36,800 nt of DNA from Lachnospiraceae bacterium Zagget2 (GCA_001941045.1 MSHD01000012.1:1-36800); one strand, 5' to 3'; shown: positions 25,374-34,361, numbered from the stretch's first letter. Translations and numbers: made by a program. Notes: generated by a model not told the origin, from the letters alone.

Positions 25374-26267
25374 TCACTCCTTTATAATATGGGGGATGCC
25401 CTCCTCGCGGAGAATCGCATAATACACCGCCATTTCCTCGGCGGACAATATGCCGCCCTCCACAGGATACTCCTCCTCCAGCGCCGCATATTTACTGCGG
25501 CACAGCGGATTGAAATTCAGCAGTTCATATTCTGCGTCCGGGTCCACGCCGTAAATATAGTGGGCGATCCCACGGATATTGTCCTCGAAAGCCGTATAAT
25601 CGGGTATCAGCGGCGTGCGCACCAGAACGTCAGCTCCCCGCCTCACAAGCATTTCATAGTTTTCAAGAATGAGATGGTTATCTACACCCAGATACTTTCG
25701 ATGCAGTTCCGGATCCAGGATCTTGATATCGATCAGAAAATGATCTGTCACCGGAATCATCGCCTCAACTGCCTCGCGCGGCGCGTACAGACAGGTCTCC
25801 ACCGCAGTGTCCACACCCGCTTTTTTGCAGCGGGCGAGTACTTCCACGGCAAACTTCCACTGGGACAACGCCTCTCCTCCTGAGAGCGTCACGCCTCCAT
25901 GTTCTCCAAAAAAAACACGATCGCGCAGAAGTATCCTCGCGGCTTCCTCCGCCTCAATCTCCCGTCCCGTTCGCTCAAGCGCTCCTCCGGGGCAGGTCTT
26001 CTCACAGATTCCGCACAGATCACAGCGTTCCCGATTCACATGAATTCGATCATCCAGCGTCAGCGCGCCATGTGGGCAGGCAGCCACGCAGGTTCCGCAG
26101 CGCAGACATTCCTGCGGACTGTACCAGAGCCAGGGAGCTCGCTTCATACCCTCCGGATTCTGACACCAGGGACAGTGCAGCGGACATCCTTTCAGAAACA
26201 GGGTGCTGCGCAGCCCGCCCCCGTCATGAACCGCGAAGCGCTTGATATCAAAAATGACGCCGGTCAT
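25374..26267 (-). CDS. glycyl radical enzyme activase, radical SAM with ferredoxin insert (PflC-like)
   Basis: A 297-residue activase for the PflD-like enzyme encoded immediately upstream. The radical-SAM motif is C28-x3-C32-x2-C35 (GCPLHCPWCQNPEG). Two additional 4Fe-4S clusters are predicted by C54-x2-C57-x2-C60-x3-C64 and C82-x2-C85-x2-C88-x3-C92. GGVTLSGGEALSQ forms the SAM glycine motif. The N-terminus reads FAVHDGGGLRST where relatives usually have DGPGIR. Its ATG overlaps the glycyl radical enzyme stop by four bases (ATGA), a strong sign that the two work together. Confidence 0.95.
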   Translation of the reverse strand: MTGVIFDIKRFAVHDGGGLRSTLFLKGCPLHCPWCQNPEGMKRAPWLWYSPQECLRCGTCVAACPHGALTLDDRIHVNRERCDLCGICEKTCPGGALERTGREIEAEEAARILLRDRVFFGEHGGVTLSGGEALSQWKFAVEVLARCKKAGVDTAVETCLYAPREAVEAMIPVTDHFLIDIKILDPELHRKYLGVDNHLILENYEMLVRRGADVLVRTPLIPDYTAFEDNIRGIAHYIYGVDPDAEYELLNFNPLCRSKYAALEEEYPVEGGILSAEEMAVYYAILREEGIPHIIKE

Positions 26268-28624
26268 GCGGATTCGTAGGTTGTGCGGGCGATGATCTCA
26301 TCCTGCAGATCTCTCGCCAGCTCTGTAAAGTACGCAGTATAACCGGCCACGCGCACAGTCAGCCCCCGATAATTCTCCGGCTTCTCCTGCGCCGCGAGCA
26401 GATCCTCCTTATTCAGTACATTGAACTGAATATGGCTGATTCCCAGGCGGCACACCGCGCGGAGCAGCTCCGTAAATTTCCGGATTCCCGCGTCTGTTTT
26501 AAAAAACTGTGGCAAAAACTTCATATTCAGGAGCGTCCCGTTGCTGGCCTTCTCAAACGGAAGCTTCGCGACCGACTGAAGCAGCGCGGTCGGACCGTTT
26601 GTGTCCCGCCCGTACATTGCGGACACGCCGCCGTCCGCCAGCGGATCTTTCGCGCGGCGTCCGTCCGCAGAAGCGCCGACATTCTGCCCCATCGGCACAT
26701 GCGCGGAGACCGTGTAGAGACCCATCTGGTAAATGCCGCCACGTCCGTTTCTGTACTTTTTCAGACCGTCGGCGAAATAGTTCACCCACTTCACACCGAG
26801 TTCGTCGACCCAGTCCACATCGTTGCCGTATTTCGGAACCTTTTTGATAAGGGTCGAACGCAGCAGATCTTCGCCCTCGAAATTCGTTTGCAGGGCGTGC
26901 AGCAGTTCCTCACGGCTCACCCGCTTCTCGTCGTAAACCATGTACTTTATCGCTGCAAGCGAGTCCGCAACATTAGCGACCTGAATCGCCTGCACGCCGG
27001 CAAAGTTGTAATGTGCTCCACCCTGCGTGACATCCTGTCCCTTTGCGAGGCAATCATCGATGACCGCAGAGAGGAACGGCGTCGGCAGCAGCTTCTCATG
27101 CATGGTCTCCACCTGCGTCACGCACTCCACCATCCGGTCGGAAAAATAATCGATCTGTTTTGCGTAAGCTGCCTCAAGCTCCTCAAAAGTCTCATAGATC
27201 GTCAGATCTCCGAGATCAAGCCCTGTCTTCTCGCCGGTCAGAAGATCCACGCCGTGGTTCAGCGTCAGCTCCAGCGCCTTCAGAAGATTGAACATCGCGG
27301 CGTCACTCCATGCGAGCGTGTTCCCGTGCGTCGTCAGCTCCACGCAGCCTACGATTGCGTAGTTCACCGCATCCTCATGGCTGATCCCATGCGACTCAAG
27401 CGCCGGAATGACAGCCTCATCGTTGAACACCTGCGGCATTCCGCTTCCCAGGCTGATCACGCGCGTAGCCGTCTCAAGCAGCTCCTGCGGCGAATCCCTG
27501 TAAATCCGCAGCGACAGATTGGGCTGCGGCAGAAGCAGATGGGACTGTGCCTGCAAAAACAGATAACTCAGATCGTTGGAGGCATCGCTGCCGTCCTCCT
27601 TCTGCCCTCCGATCGCGACGTTGAAGCCAATCGGAAATCCGGCAAAATATTTTGCGCTGTTCGAATTGCGCAGATAGACCAGCTGGTTGAATTTCAGCCA
27701 CAGGCACTCTGTCAGCTCCAGCGCGTCGTCCAGCGTCATGCCCTGCTCCCTGCTGTGTTCATAGTAGGGATAGAGATACTGATCCATACGCCCGGGCGAG
27801 AAGGAGGAGGCGTTTCCTTCCCTCTGAAGAATCACATACAGGAACCAGGTCGACTGCAGCGCTTCCTGATAACTCTCTGCGGGAGCGACGGCGAGCTTTG
27901 CGCAGGCCCCGGCAACCTCTGCCAGATTCTCTTTTCCCGTCTCCTGATACAGCTTCCGCGCCAGTGCCGCATAGCGCTCCATAAACGCGCTCGCACCTTC
28001 CATGCTCAGCACAACGCTTTCGTAGAAATCCTTCTGTTTTCCTTCCGCATCCTTTAAATGGGACTGTGCTTCCTCCCGGAGGCCGGAGGGACCCAGGCGA
28101 AGCCATTTTTCCGTATTCGGGCAGATATGTCCCTGCGAATGATCCTTCTGGTTGACCTTGACGACCTTCGCGATCGCGTTGACCTTCGTTCCGACTGCTG
28201 CGCGCACCTGATCCTCCAGAGATCTCCCCTTCCAGTAGGGCATGATTTCACGGCGGAAGGTGTCAATATCCTCCGGATGCACCTGAAACTGATCCTGAGG
28301 CCGTGTCGGCAGCGTCTCAAACTCCCGGTCGATCCAGGAAGCTCCCGTTTCGGGGAACACAACGCCCCCGCGCACGCCCGCGGTGCGGTTTCCCACAATC
28401 CGCTCATCCGGTTCGATCCGGATCGCAATCTTTTCCAATGCGGCTTTCAGCGCCTTTGCCCTCTGGATGCAGCGCGGTTCGCCCTCTGACTCTTTATAGC
28501 TCTCCGTTACAATACATGCCTGCTCAATAGTAGCATATCTCGGCTCCTCCAGCATCTCTCGCTTCAGATCAATGATACGCCGGGAGCAGCTTAGACCGGC
28601 AATATGTTCCCTTTCTATCCGCAT
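26264..28624 (-). CDS. glycyl radical enzyme, PflD-like (candidate 1,5-anhydromannitol-6-phosphate lyase)
   Basis: A 786-residue glycyl radical enzyme. Cys427 and Glu429 lie in NYAIVGCVELTTHGN, and the radical glycine is Gly761 in VRVAGYTAYF. It is a C-x-E lyase, not a formate lyase. Its sequence follows E. coli PflD rather than YbiW: IVGNRTAGVRGGVVFPE, PTRPQDQF, NSAKYFAGFPIGFN, SDAAMFNLLKALE and YTVSAHVPMG all have PflD counterparts. As I recall, PflD opens 1,5-anhydromannitol-6-phosphate to 1-deoxyfructose-6-phosphate. The residues after the active-site cysteine (TTHGNTLAW) differ from E. coli (SIPGRTYGL), so the substrate may differ. It starts 25 bases after the DeoR gene, GGAGG upstream, and is coupled to its activase. 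Confidence 0.9.
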   Translation of the reverse strand: MRIEREHIAGLSCSRRIIDLKREMLEEPRYATIEQACIVTESYKESEGEPRCIQRAKALKAALEKIAIRIEPDERIVGNRTAGVRGGVVFPETGASWIDREFETLPTRPQDQFQVHPEDIDTFRREIMPYWKGRSLEDQVRAAVGTKVNAIAKVVKVNQKDHSQGHICPNTEKWLRLGPSGLREEAQSHLKDAEGKQKDFYESVVLSMEGASAFMERYAALARKLYQETGKENLAEVAGACAKLAVAPAESYQEALQSTWFLYVILQREGNASSFSPGRMDQYLYPYYEHSREQGMTLDDALELTECLWLKFNQLVYLRNSNSAKYFAGFPIGFNVAIGGQKEDGSDASNDLSYLFLQAQSHLLLPQPNLSLRIYRDSPQELLETATRVISLGSGMPQVFNDEAVIPALESHGISHEDAVNYAIVGCVELTTHGNTLAWSDAAMFNLLKALELTLNHGVDLLTGEKTGLDLGDLTIYETFEELEAAYAKQIDYFSDRMVECVTQVETMHEKLLPTPFLSAVIDDCLAKGQDVTQGGAHYNFAGVQAIQVANVADSLAAIKYMVYDEKRVSREELLHALQTNFEGEDLLRSTLIKKVPKYGNDVDWVDELGVKWVNYFADGLKKYRNGRGGIYQMGLYTVSAHVPMGQNVGASADGRRAKDPLADGGVSAMYGRDTNGPTALLQSVAKLPFEKASNGTLLNMKFLPQFFKTDAGIRKFTELLRAVCRLGISHIQFNVLNKEDLLAAQEKPENYRGLTVRVAGYTAYFTELARDLQDEIIARTTYESA

Positions 28625-28649
28625 CCTGTCCCTCCTTTTGCAGACCTTG

Positions 28650-29411
28650 TTATACTTCGACCATCTCCAGACGGATCCGCTTTTTTTTCAACGACTCCTC
28701 ATAGATTGAAGGTAAGTTCGAATCTGTCACGACCATATACACTTCTTCGGGATCAAACAGCTTCGCCACACTGCGCTTTCCGAATTTTTCCGATGGTGTC
28801 AACACAATGACCTTGTCGGCCTGGCGCGCGATATCGCGTACAGTACTACAGCGGGTATGATTCACGTTTGTAAATCCGCCCTCCTCCGTATAACCGTCAA
28901 TCCCAACAAATATTTTATCAACATGATATTCCCGTGCACACAGCTTTGTAACCGGTCCCGTCGTGACCTCTGCAACCACATCGTAATCACCGCCCAGCAA
29001 AACCACCTTCACAGTAGATACGCTTTTCAGATGCCGCGCGATATAGGCAGAATTTGTGATTACGGTCACATCGCTGACCACGGCCAGCTCCATTGCAAAC
29101 AGCGCACATGTGGAGCCGGACTCTATCATCACAGTTTCTCCCGGCTGTACCAGGGACACTGCTCTTCTGGCAATTTCTTTCTTCTCGAGAAAATTCACAG
29201 TCATCCGGGAGTCGATCGCATCTGAGGAAGCTTTCGCCGCGTATCCATGCTGCCTTTGCAGCAGTCCCTGCGACTCCAGTTCTATCAGATCCTTCCGGAT
29301 CGTGACCATGGAAATACGCAGCGTTTCCGAAAGCTCCTTTACGCTGATCCGTTCTTTTTCGTTTACCAGTTTCAAAATCTCGAGATGACGTTCCTTCATA
29401 TTTTGTGACAC
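28650..29411 (-). CDS. DeoR/GlpR-family transcriptional regulator
   Basis: A 253-residue DeoR-type regulator, usually a repressor relieved by a sugar phosphate. The N-terminal winged helix reads RHLEILKLVNEKERISVKEL, then SMVTIRKDLIELESQGLLQR as the recognition part. The C-terminal sensor domain has IESGSTCALFAMEL, a GGDYD segment and FVGIDGYTEEGGFT, typical of the ribose-isomerase-like effector fold. It is followed by the PflD-like enzyme after 25 bases and preceded by its own promoter. An effector such as an anhydro-sugar phosphate or 1-deoxyfructose-6-phosphate would fit the context, but this is inferred. Confidence 0.93.
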   Translation of the reverse strand: MSQNMKERHLEILKLVNEKERISVKELSETLRISMVTIRKDLIELESQGLLQRQHGYAAKASSDAIDSRMTVNFLEKKEIARRAVSLVQPGETVMIESGSTCALFAMELAVVSDVTVITNSAYIARHLKSVSTVKVVLLGGDYDVVAEVTTGPVTKLCAREYHVDKIFVGIDGYTEEGGFTNVNHTRCSTVRDIARQADKVIVLTPSEKFGKRSVAKLFDPEEVYMVVTDSNLPSIYEESLKKKRIRLEMVEV

Positions 29412-29435
29412 TCCTTGTCCTTTAGTCCTTATTTC

Positions 29436-29463
29436 TTCATAAAGGATACCGCCTTTCTGTCAA
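29436..29463 (-). promoter_or_regulatory. internal promoter ahead of the DeoR-PflD-like run
   Basis: On the minus strand TTGACA (29458-29463) and TATGAA (29436-29441) are 16 bases apart in the 96-base gap between permease and regulator. The region includes CTTTCTGTCAATTTTT (29453-29468), similar to 21647-21664. Autoregulation by the DeoR protein is possible. Confidence 0.5.
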
Positions 29464-29507
29464 TTTTTCAACAAGGTTGGCTCAAATATTACCAGCTGCC
29501 CCACTAA

Positions 29508-30476
29508 TCAGACACGCTCTCTTTTCAGCTTCCGTCCATAGCAGTCGCCTGCAATGATAAGCACGATCAGAATACCCTCAAAGAGTGTCTGGTAATAACT
29601 GTCTATTCCCAGCTGATTCATACAGTTGGTAAGCATCTGAATGACGAGCAGACCGATGAAGCTCTCCACAACGCCGCCGACGCCTCCCGCGAAGGACGTG
29701 CCGCCGATCACACATCCGCAGTTGACCAGCATGCCGGTCGAATCCCCGTACACGGAAGAACCGGTATTCATGCGGGACGCCAGCAGCACTCCAGCCAGCG
29801 TCGCGGTCACGCCGCTGATGACGAAAGCGGACCATTTGATCGGCACAACCTTGATTCCCGAATATTTCGCAACTTCATAATTTCCGCCGATAGCGTAGCA
29901 GTTCCGCCCATAGCTCGTGAAACGGAGCAGACAGAAGAAAATGACGAAGAGAATCGCCATATAGACGACCAGCGACGGGATTGACCCGAAAAACTTTCTG
30001 TTGGAAATCTGCATGAAATCCAAGCTTGTGCAGGTGATCGGATGTGCGTCCGTCAACTGCTGGCAGATACCTTTCAACAGCATGCCCATGCCGAGCGTGA
30101 TGATAAAGGGCTCTGTCTTCTGGTGCACGACCAGAAAGCCATTGATAAAGCCGACCACCGCGCCGCTCAGGAGCGCCACGACGAACGCCAGCCAGATCGG
30201 ATATCCGTTGTTCACGATCATGACTGCGAGAATACCGCCCAAGCACAGCGTACCGCCGACCGACAGATCGCAGCCTCCACAGAGAACCGCCACCGTCACG
30301 CCGAAGGCAACGATCTCAAGGATCGCCGTGGAGCGAAGCATATCCAGCCAATTGTACGCTGTATAGAAGGTCGTCTGTGGGAAAATCATGAAGATCATCA
30401 TCGCAAAGATGGCGATAACGGCCTTCTGTTTCGATATTACTTTCCACACTTTGTTTATACTTACATTTGCACTCAT
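29508..30476 (-). CDS. ribose-type ABC importer permease (second)
   Basis: A 322-residue RbsC-type membrane permease with about nine or ten hydrophobic segments. The N-terminus is cytosolic (SINKVWKVISKQKAV). Family features include CDLSVGGTLCLGG, INGFLVVHQKTEPFIITLGMG, NCYAIGGNYEVAKYSGI and CVIGGTSFAGGVGGV. I start it at 30476 because GGAGGGTGAGAAC precedes that ATG; the ATG 16 codons upstream lies inside the preceding gene. With the first permease it should form a heterodimeric channel. Substrate probably a monosaccharide or anhydro-sugar. Confidence 0.92.
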   Translation of the reverse strand: MSANVSINKVWKVISKQKAVIAIFAMMIFMIFPQTTFYTAYNWLDMLRSTAILEIVAFGVTVAVLCGGCDLSVGGTLCLGGILAVMIVNNGYPIWLAFVVALLSGAVVGFINGFLVVHQKTEPFIITLGMGMLLKGICQQLTDAHPITCTSLDFMQISNRKFFGSIPSLVVYMAILFVIFFCLLRFTSYGRNCYAIGGNYEVAKYSGIKVVPIKWSAFVISGVTATLAGVLLASRMNTGSSVYGDSTGMLVNCGCVIGGTSFAGGVGGVVESFIGLLVIQMLTNCMNQLGIDSYYQTLFEGILIVLIIAGDCYGRKLKRERV

Positions 30477-30489
30477 GTTCTCACCCTCC

Positions 30490-31458
30490 TTACAGTTCCT
30501 TGCGGTTGTCAAGCCAGATCGCAATCACCAGCACTGCGCCGCGCATGATCGTCTGCATGTAGGTAGACAGATTCAGCATGTTCATACAATTCCCAAGCAT
30601 CGTGATCAGCACAACGCCGAGCATTGTACGCAATACGCTTCCTTTTCCGCCTTTCAGCGTCGTTCCGCCGACGACCACGCACAGGATCGCGTTTGTCTCG
30701 TAGCCGCTGCCGCTCGTGGCCGTCGCGGTCGTAACACGCGAGAACAGCATGATGGAGGCAAGTGCCGCCATGATTCCCTCAATCGTATAGGCCAGACGCA
30801 TGGTTCCCTCCACATTGAAGCCGGCCAGGAAAGCCGCGTCCTTATTTCCTCCGAGGATGGAGATCGAACGCCCCCAGATCGTCCGGGTCAGGAAAAAGTG
30901 CATGATGACCAGTACAATGAGAAACACAATCAGCGAGACCGGGATAATGCCGATGCTCACGGAACCGAGCGTTGTGAAAATCGTATAGGGTTTGGTACTG
31001 CTCGTAATCCGAAGTGTTTCCGACTTCGTATACAGAAGCGCGAGAGCCGTGTACACGGAACTCATACCATAAGTGATAAAGAGCACCTCCGCCTGCGTCA
31101 TGGCACCGCACTTCGTCAGGATCAGGCCGTTCAGGTAGCCAAGCAGAGCGCCGAGCAGGATGCCGAAGATCAGCGCACCCACCTGTCCGAGAAAGCTGAT
31201 CATCCCCATCGTGAGGACACCCACGAGGCTGATCACGCCAACATTTGACAGATCGATGAACCCGGCGATGATCACGAAGGTCATACCGAGGGCAGCGAAC
31301 GGAAGAGGTCCGAGCTGACGCAGTATGTTATTCAGGTTGGCCGCGCCCAGAAACTTTGGTTCTACAATGGCCGTCACGACGATCAGCACAAGGATGCCGC
31401 ACAGGACCAGATTCTGCTGAAGAAGCTTCAGAGCGGAATTTGCATTGATTTTTTTCAT
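30490..31458 (-). CDS. ribose-type ABC importer permease (first)
   Basis: A 322-residue RbsC-type permease, the same length as the second one but clearly different in sequence. Motifs are FIDLSNVGVISLVGV, LNGLILTKCGAMTQAEVLFI, SISILGGNKDAAFLAGF and CVVVGGTTLKGGKGSV. It starts at 31458 (MKKINANSALK) with GGAGGG upstream; the longer reading frame from 31551 runs back into the ATPase gene and has no start support. The second permease begins 13 bases after its stop. No sign of damage. Confidence 0.92.
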   Translation of the reverse strand: MKKINANSALKLLQQNLVLCGILVLIVVTAIVEPKFLGAANLNNILRQLGPLPFAALGMTFVIIAGFIDLSNVGVISLVGVLTMGMISFLGQVGALIFGILLGALLGYLNGLILTKCGAMTQAEVLFITYGMSSVYTALALLYTKSETLRITSSTKPYTIFTTLGSVSIGIIPVSLIVFLIVLVIMHFFLTRTIWGRSISILGGNKDAAFLAGFNVEGTMRLAYTIEGIMAALASIMLFSRVTTATATSGSGYETNAILCVVVGGTTLKGGKGSVLRTMLGVVLITMLGNCMNMLNLSTYMQTIMRGAVLVIAIWLDNRKEL

Positions 31459-31474
31459 GTCTCTCCCTCCGTTC

Positions 31475-32953
31475 TCATCCGATTGCTTTGTCCATGATCT
31501 CTGTGGCGCTCGCTTCTTCGGGATTGAACTCGCCGGTGATGCGTCCGTCACAGATCGTCAGCACACGGTTGCTCATATTCAGCACCTCCGGGAGTTCGGA
31601 GGAGATCATGATGATCGCCCCTCCCTCTTCCACGATCTTATTCATCAGGACATAGATCTCATACTTGGCGCCGACGTCGATGCCTCTCGTCGGCTCATCC
31701 ATAATGAGAATCTTCGGGTCGCGCTCCATCCAGCGTCCCACGATACACTTCTGCTGGTTTCCTCCGGAGAGGGATACCACTTTCGTATCCGGGGACGGCG
31801 TCTTGATCCCCAGCGCCTCGATCTGACGCTCCGCGATCTCGCGCTCCTTCGAACTGTCCACGACTCCATGATGCGTCAGGTCTGACAGAGATGCCAGCGT
31901 GATATTGTTCTGCACGGAGAACGGCAGGATCAGACCTTCTCTCTTCCTGTCCTCCGGGACGAGCGCCATACCGGCCTTCTTCGCCTGCTTCGGTGACGAC
32001 ACCCTGACCGGCTTTCCCTCGAGAAGCGTCTCATGCCCTTTCACTTTGTCTGCGCCGTACACCGCGCGGATGATCTCCGTGCGTCCCGCGCCCACCAGGC
32101 CGACCAGACCGAGAATCTCGCCTTTATGTAATGTAAAGCTAATATTATGCAGTTTTCGTGTGTTCAGGTTCTTCACCTCGAGCAGTGGCTCGCCGACGAA
32201 ATGCGCCCTCGGCGGATATTCATTCTCAATCGTACGGCCGACCATCTTCGCGATCATCTCGCCTCTGGTCAGCTCCTCCACCGGCTTCACATCGATGACG
32301 CAGCCGTCGCGCATGATCGCAACGATGTTGCAGTACTCGAAGATTTCGTCCAGCTTATGACTGATATAGATAACGGACACGCCCCTGTCGCGCAGCTGAT
32401 TGATGATAATTCCGAGCTTTTTCAGCTCCTCCGACGTCAGCGAGCTGCTGGGTTCGTCCATAATGATCAATTTTGAGTCGAAAGAGAGCGCTTTCGCGAT
32501 CTCCACCATCTGCATCTCCGACGCGCTCAGATCTCCCACCAGCGAATTGGTATTGATCGAGCTTCCGATGCTGTCGAGCAGTTCTCTTGCTTTTTTATGC
32601 GTCCCGCGCATCCCATGATTCAGACTGAAACGGCCCAGGAAAATATTCTCTCCCACCGTCATCGTGTTCACCAGATTAAATTCCTGATAGATAATACTGA
32701 GCCCACGCTCAAGCGCCTGAATCGGCGTCGTGTGCTCGATCGTCTCACCGTTGAAAATAACGGTTCCCTCGTCCTTCTCATACACCCCGGACAGAATCTT
32801 CATCAGCGTGGACTTGCCCGCTCCGTTCTCCCCCACGATGCCGTAGACGACGCCCCGCGGTACGGAAAGGGACACGTGATCCAGCGCCTTCACCCCAGGA
32901 AAATATTTACAGATGTCTTTTACCTCAAGGATGTAGTCGTTTGCATTTTCCAA
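31475..32953 (-). CDS. ribose-type ABC importer, double ATP-binding protein
   Basis: A 492-residue RbsA/MglA-type protein with two fused ABC domains. The first has Walker A GENGAGKST, signature DLSASEMQMVEIAKAL and Walker B LIIMDEPSSSLT. The second has GLVGAGRTE in place of a normal Walker A (usual in this family), SGGNQQKCIVGRWM and ILIMDEPTRGIDVG. I propose the TTG at 32953 (LENANDYILEVK, read as Met) as start, because GGGAGG lies eight bases upstream. The ATG at 33031 has no ribosome binding site and would place a strong hairpin inside the gene. It energises uptake through the two permeases. Confidence 0.9.
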   Translation of the reverse strand: MENANDYILEVKDICKYFPGVKALDHVSLSVPRGVVYGIVGENGAGKSTLMKILSGVYEKDEGTVIFNGETIEHTTPIQALERGLSIIYQEFNLVNTMTVGENIFLGRFSLNHGMRGTHKKARELLDSIGSSINTNSLVGDLSASEMQMVEIAKALSFDSKLIIMDEPSSSLTSEELKKLGIIINQLRDRGVSVIYISHKLDEIFEYCNIVAIMRDGCVIDVKPVEELTRGEMIAKMVGRTIENEYPPRAHFVGEPLLEVKNLNTRKLHNISFTLHKGEILGLVGLVGAGRTEIIRAVYGADKVKGHETLLEGKPVRVSSPKQAKKAGMALVPEDRKREGLILPFSVQNNITLASLSDLTHHGVVDSSKEREIAERQIEALGIKTPSPDTKVVSLSGGNQQKCIVGRWMERDPKILIMDEPTRGIDVGAKYEIYVLMNKIVEEGGAIIMISSELPEVLNMSNRVLTICDGRITGEFNPEEASATEIMDKAIG

Positions 32954-32983
32954 CCTTGCTGCCTCCCCTCTTCCTGCTTGGAA

Positions 32984-33021
32984 ATCGGCTGGCCCCGGTT
33001 TCTGCGCCGAGGCCAGCCGAT
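32984..33021 (-). repeat. intercistronic stem-loop between binding protein and ATPase genes
   Basis: Perfect 11-base arms (atcggctggcc, 32984-32994, and ggccagccgat, 33011-33021) flank a 16-base loop. There is no good T-run after it. It lies between the binding-protein stop and the proposed TTG start of the ATPase. Such hairpins commonly stabilise the upstream mRNA or trim downstream expression so that more binding protein is made. Confidence 0.75.
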
Positions 33022-33058
33022 CATAAGTCATACTGATTCGGTTTTATTGATAAAACTC

Positions 33059-34120
33059 CTACCACTCCGGATACGGATAATCGTCGACCGTGTCAATCGT
33101 GATGATCTGCGGCTCGGTCCAGACAACGTCGCTCTCCAGCTCCTCGCCGGCCAGCAGAGTGGTGATGCAGTCAAATGCGTCGATCGTCATCTGCGAGAAG
33201 CTCTGGCCGATGCACAGTGCCTGCGTGCCTTCCTTCACCTGGTCAAATCCAATCGCGCAGCCGTCCACGCCGACGGAGTAGATCGTGGTCGGATCATAGC
33301 CCGCAGCTTTGATCGCCTCAATGCAGCCGGTCAGGCCGACATCCCAGTGGCAGTATACAGCGTCGATCTCATCGCCGTACTTCACGAGGAAGTCTTCCAT
33401 GATCGCCATGGCGTCGTCACTCGACCACTCCTCACAGTCCTTGGAATCCAAAACCGTGATGTTGCTGCCCTCGATCTCGTCCATGAAGCCGTCATGACGG
33501 TTGATCTGCGCAGCATGTCCGGACTGTCCACCGACTTCCACGATATTCGCTCCATCCGGGAACGCTTCCATCAGAGTCTGCGCGGCGATCTGGCCGAACA
33601 GATAGTCGTCGGTGCCGCACATAAAGTCACGGTAATCCGTGTTGTCATATCCATCCGGAAGTTCGGACGAATACAGGCCGATCAGCACGCCGGCCTCTCT
33701 CGCCTCCATGATGGACGGGATCAGCGCGCTCGGGTCAGTCGGATTCATGCAGATCGCCGCATAGCCCTGAGAAATACAGGTGCCGATCGCGGAAGCGCCG
33801 TTCTGCGCGTCGTAATCTTCCTCAAATACGGTAACCTCGAAGCCATACTCCTCGGCATAGGCCTGGAACTGGGTCCACGCATAAGCCTGGGAAGCATTCG
33901 ACAGGGACTGGGTCAGGAAAGCGACCTTCACGGTCTCTCCGGACGACGCCGTCTCAGTCTCCTCAGCCTCGGTACTCTCCTCGGCTTCTTCAGTCTCCTC
34001 AGCGGCCTCTTCCTCAGTCTCCTCGGTGGTGGTGGTCGTCGTGTCCGAGCTGCTGCTTCCACAGGCAACCAGGCTGAATACCATCGCCGCGGTGAGCAAC
34101 ATTGCTACACACTTCTTCAT
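33059..34120 (-). CDS. sugar-binding lipoprotein of a ribose-type ABC importer
   Basis: A 353-residue lipoprotein of the Peripla_BP_4 type (RbsB-like). The signal peptide starts MKKCVAMLLTAAMVFSL and the lipobox is SLVAC, with Cys anchored. A Thr/Glu-rich spacer (about residues 25-60) precedes the two-lobed binding domain, which begins TVKVAFLTQSLSNASQAYAW and includes AICMNPTDPSALIPSI, GQSGHAAQINRHDGFM and YSVGVDGCAIGFDQV. The start has AAGGAGG upstream. It heads the importer operon and its promoter lies about 110 bases upstream. The ligand is not known; context suggests a 1,5-anhydro-hexitol or related sugar. Confidence 0.92.
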   Translation of the reverse strand: MKKCVAMLLTAAMVFSLVACGSSSSDTTTTTTEETEEEAAEETEEAEESTEAEETETASSGETVKVAFLTQSLSNASQAYAWTQFQAYAEEYGFEVTVFEEDYDAQNGASAIGTCISQGYAAICMNPTDPSALIPSIMEAREAGVLIGLYSSELPDGYDNTDYRDFMCGTDDYLFGQIAAQTLMEAFPDGANIVEVGGQSGHAAQINRHDGFMDEIEGSNITVLDSKDCEEWSSDDAMAIMEDFLVKYGDEIDAVYCHWDVGLTGCIEAIKAAGYDPTTIYSVGVDGCAIGFDQVKEGTQALCIGQSFSQMTIDAFDCITTLLAGEELESDVVWTEPQIITIDTVDDYPYPEW

Positions 34121-34203
34121 CTTTTTTCCTCCTTATTTTGTGGTTTTTTATAATCAACAGGATTCTCCCGTTAATTACTGTTCATCAAAAGAATACAATT
34201 TTT

Positions 34204-34216
34204 CTTTCGTTTGCTC
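34204..34216. promoter_or_regulatory. candidate DeoR-type operator at the importer promoter
   Basis: CTTTCGTTTGCTC sits just downstream of the importer -10 box and resembles the CTTTC/TTTCGT element at 21647-21664. Such T-rich CTTTC sites are typical of DeoR-family operators, so both may be bound by the 28650-29411 regulator. Confidence 0.3.
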
Positions 34217-34230
34217 TTTTTTATTTATAC

Positions 34231-34259
34231 ATTATAAACAAATATAATTTCTTTTGAAA
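34231..34259 (-). promoter_or_regulatory. promoter of the ribose-type importer operon
   Basis: On the minus strand TTTCAA (34254-34259) and a perfect TATAAT (34231-34236) are 17 bases apart in a very AT-rich 241-base gap. This leaves a leader of about 100 bases before the lipoprotein start at 34120. Confidence 0.75.
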
Positions 34260-34325
34260 CCCACAAAACAAGACAAAAGGTATACAATCCTGAACTTCTC
34301 ATGCTTTCAAAAACAAATTTTCCAT

Positions 34326-34352
34326 AAAAAAACGCCCCTTACGGGCGCTTTT
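34326..34352 (-). terminator. terminator of the AraC-lactonase gene
   Basis: On the minus strand AGCGCCC-GTAA-GGGGCGT forms a compact hairpin followed by seven T. It starts ten bases beyond the stop at 34362, separating this gene from the importer operon that follows in the same direction. Confidence 0.9.
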
Positions 34353-34361
34353 AGAAGTCCA

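Noticed and set aside
26432-28057. A 541-codon open frame on the plus strand
   Set aside because: It lies wholly opposite the PflD-like gene, whose catalytic motifs are intact, and shows no domain of its own.
19181-28624. Pyruvate formate-lyase or choline TMA-lyase for the two glycyl radical enzymes
   Set aside because: There is no Cys-Cys active site as in PFL. The segment after the cysteine is GCVETAV or GCVELTT, unlike the GCVEP I expect for CutC, and no microcompartment shell genes are near.
32597-34153. A 518-codon open frame on the plus strand
   Set aside because: Opposite the importer lipoprotein and ATPase genes. The Gly/Leu-rich end is the mirror of the acidic spacer.
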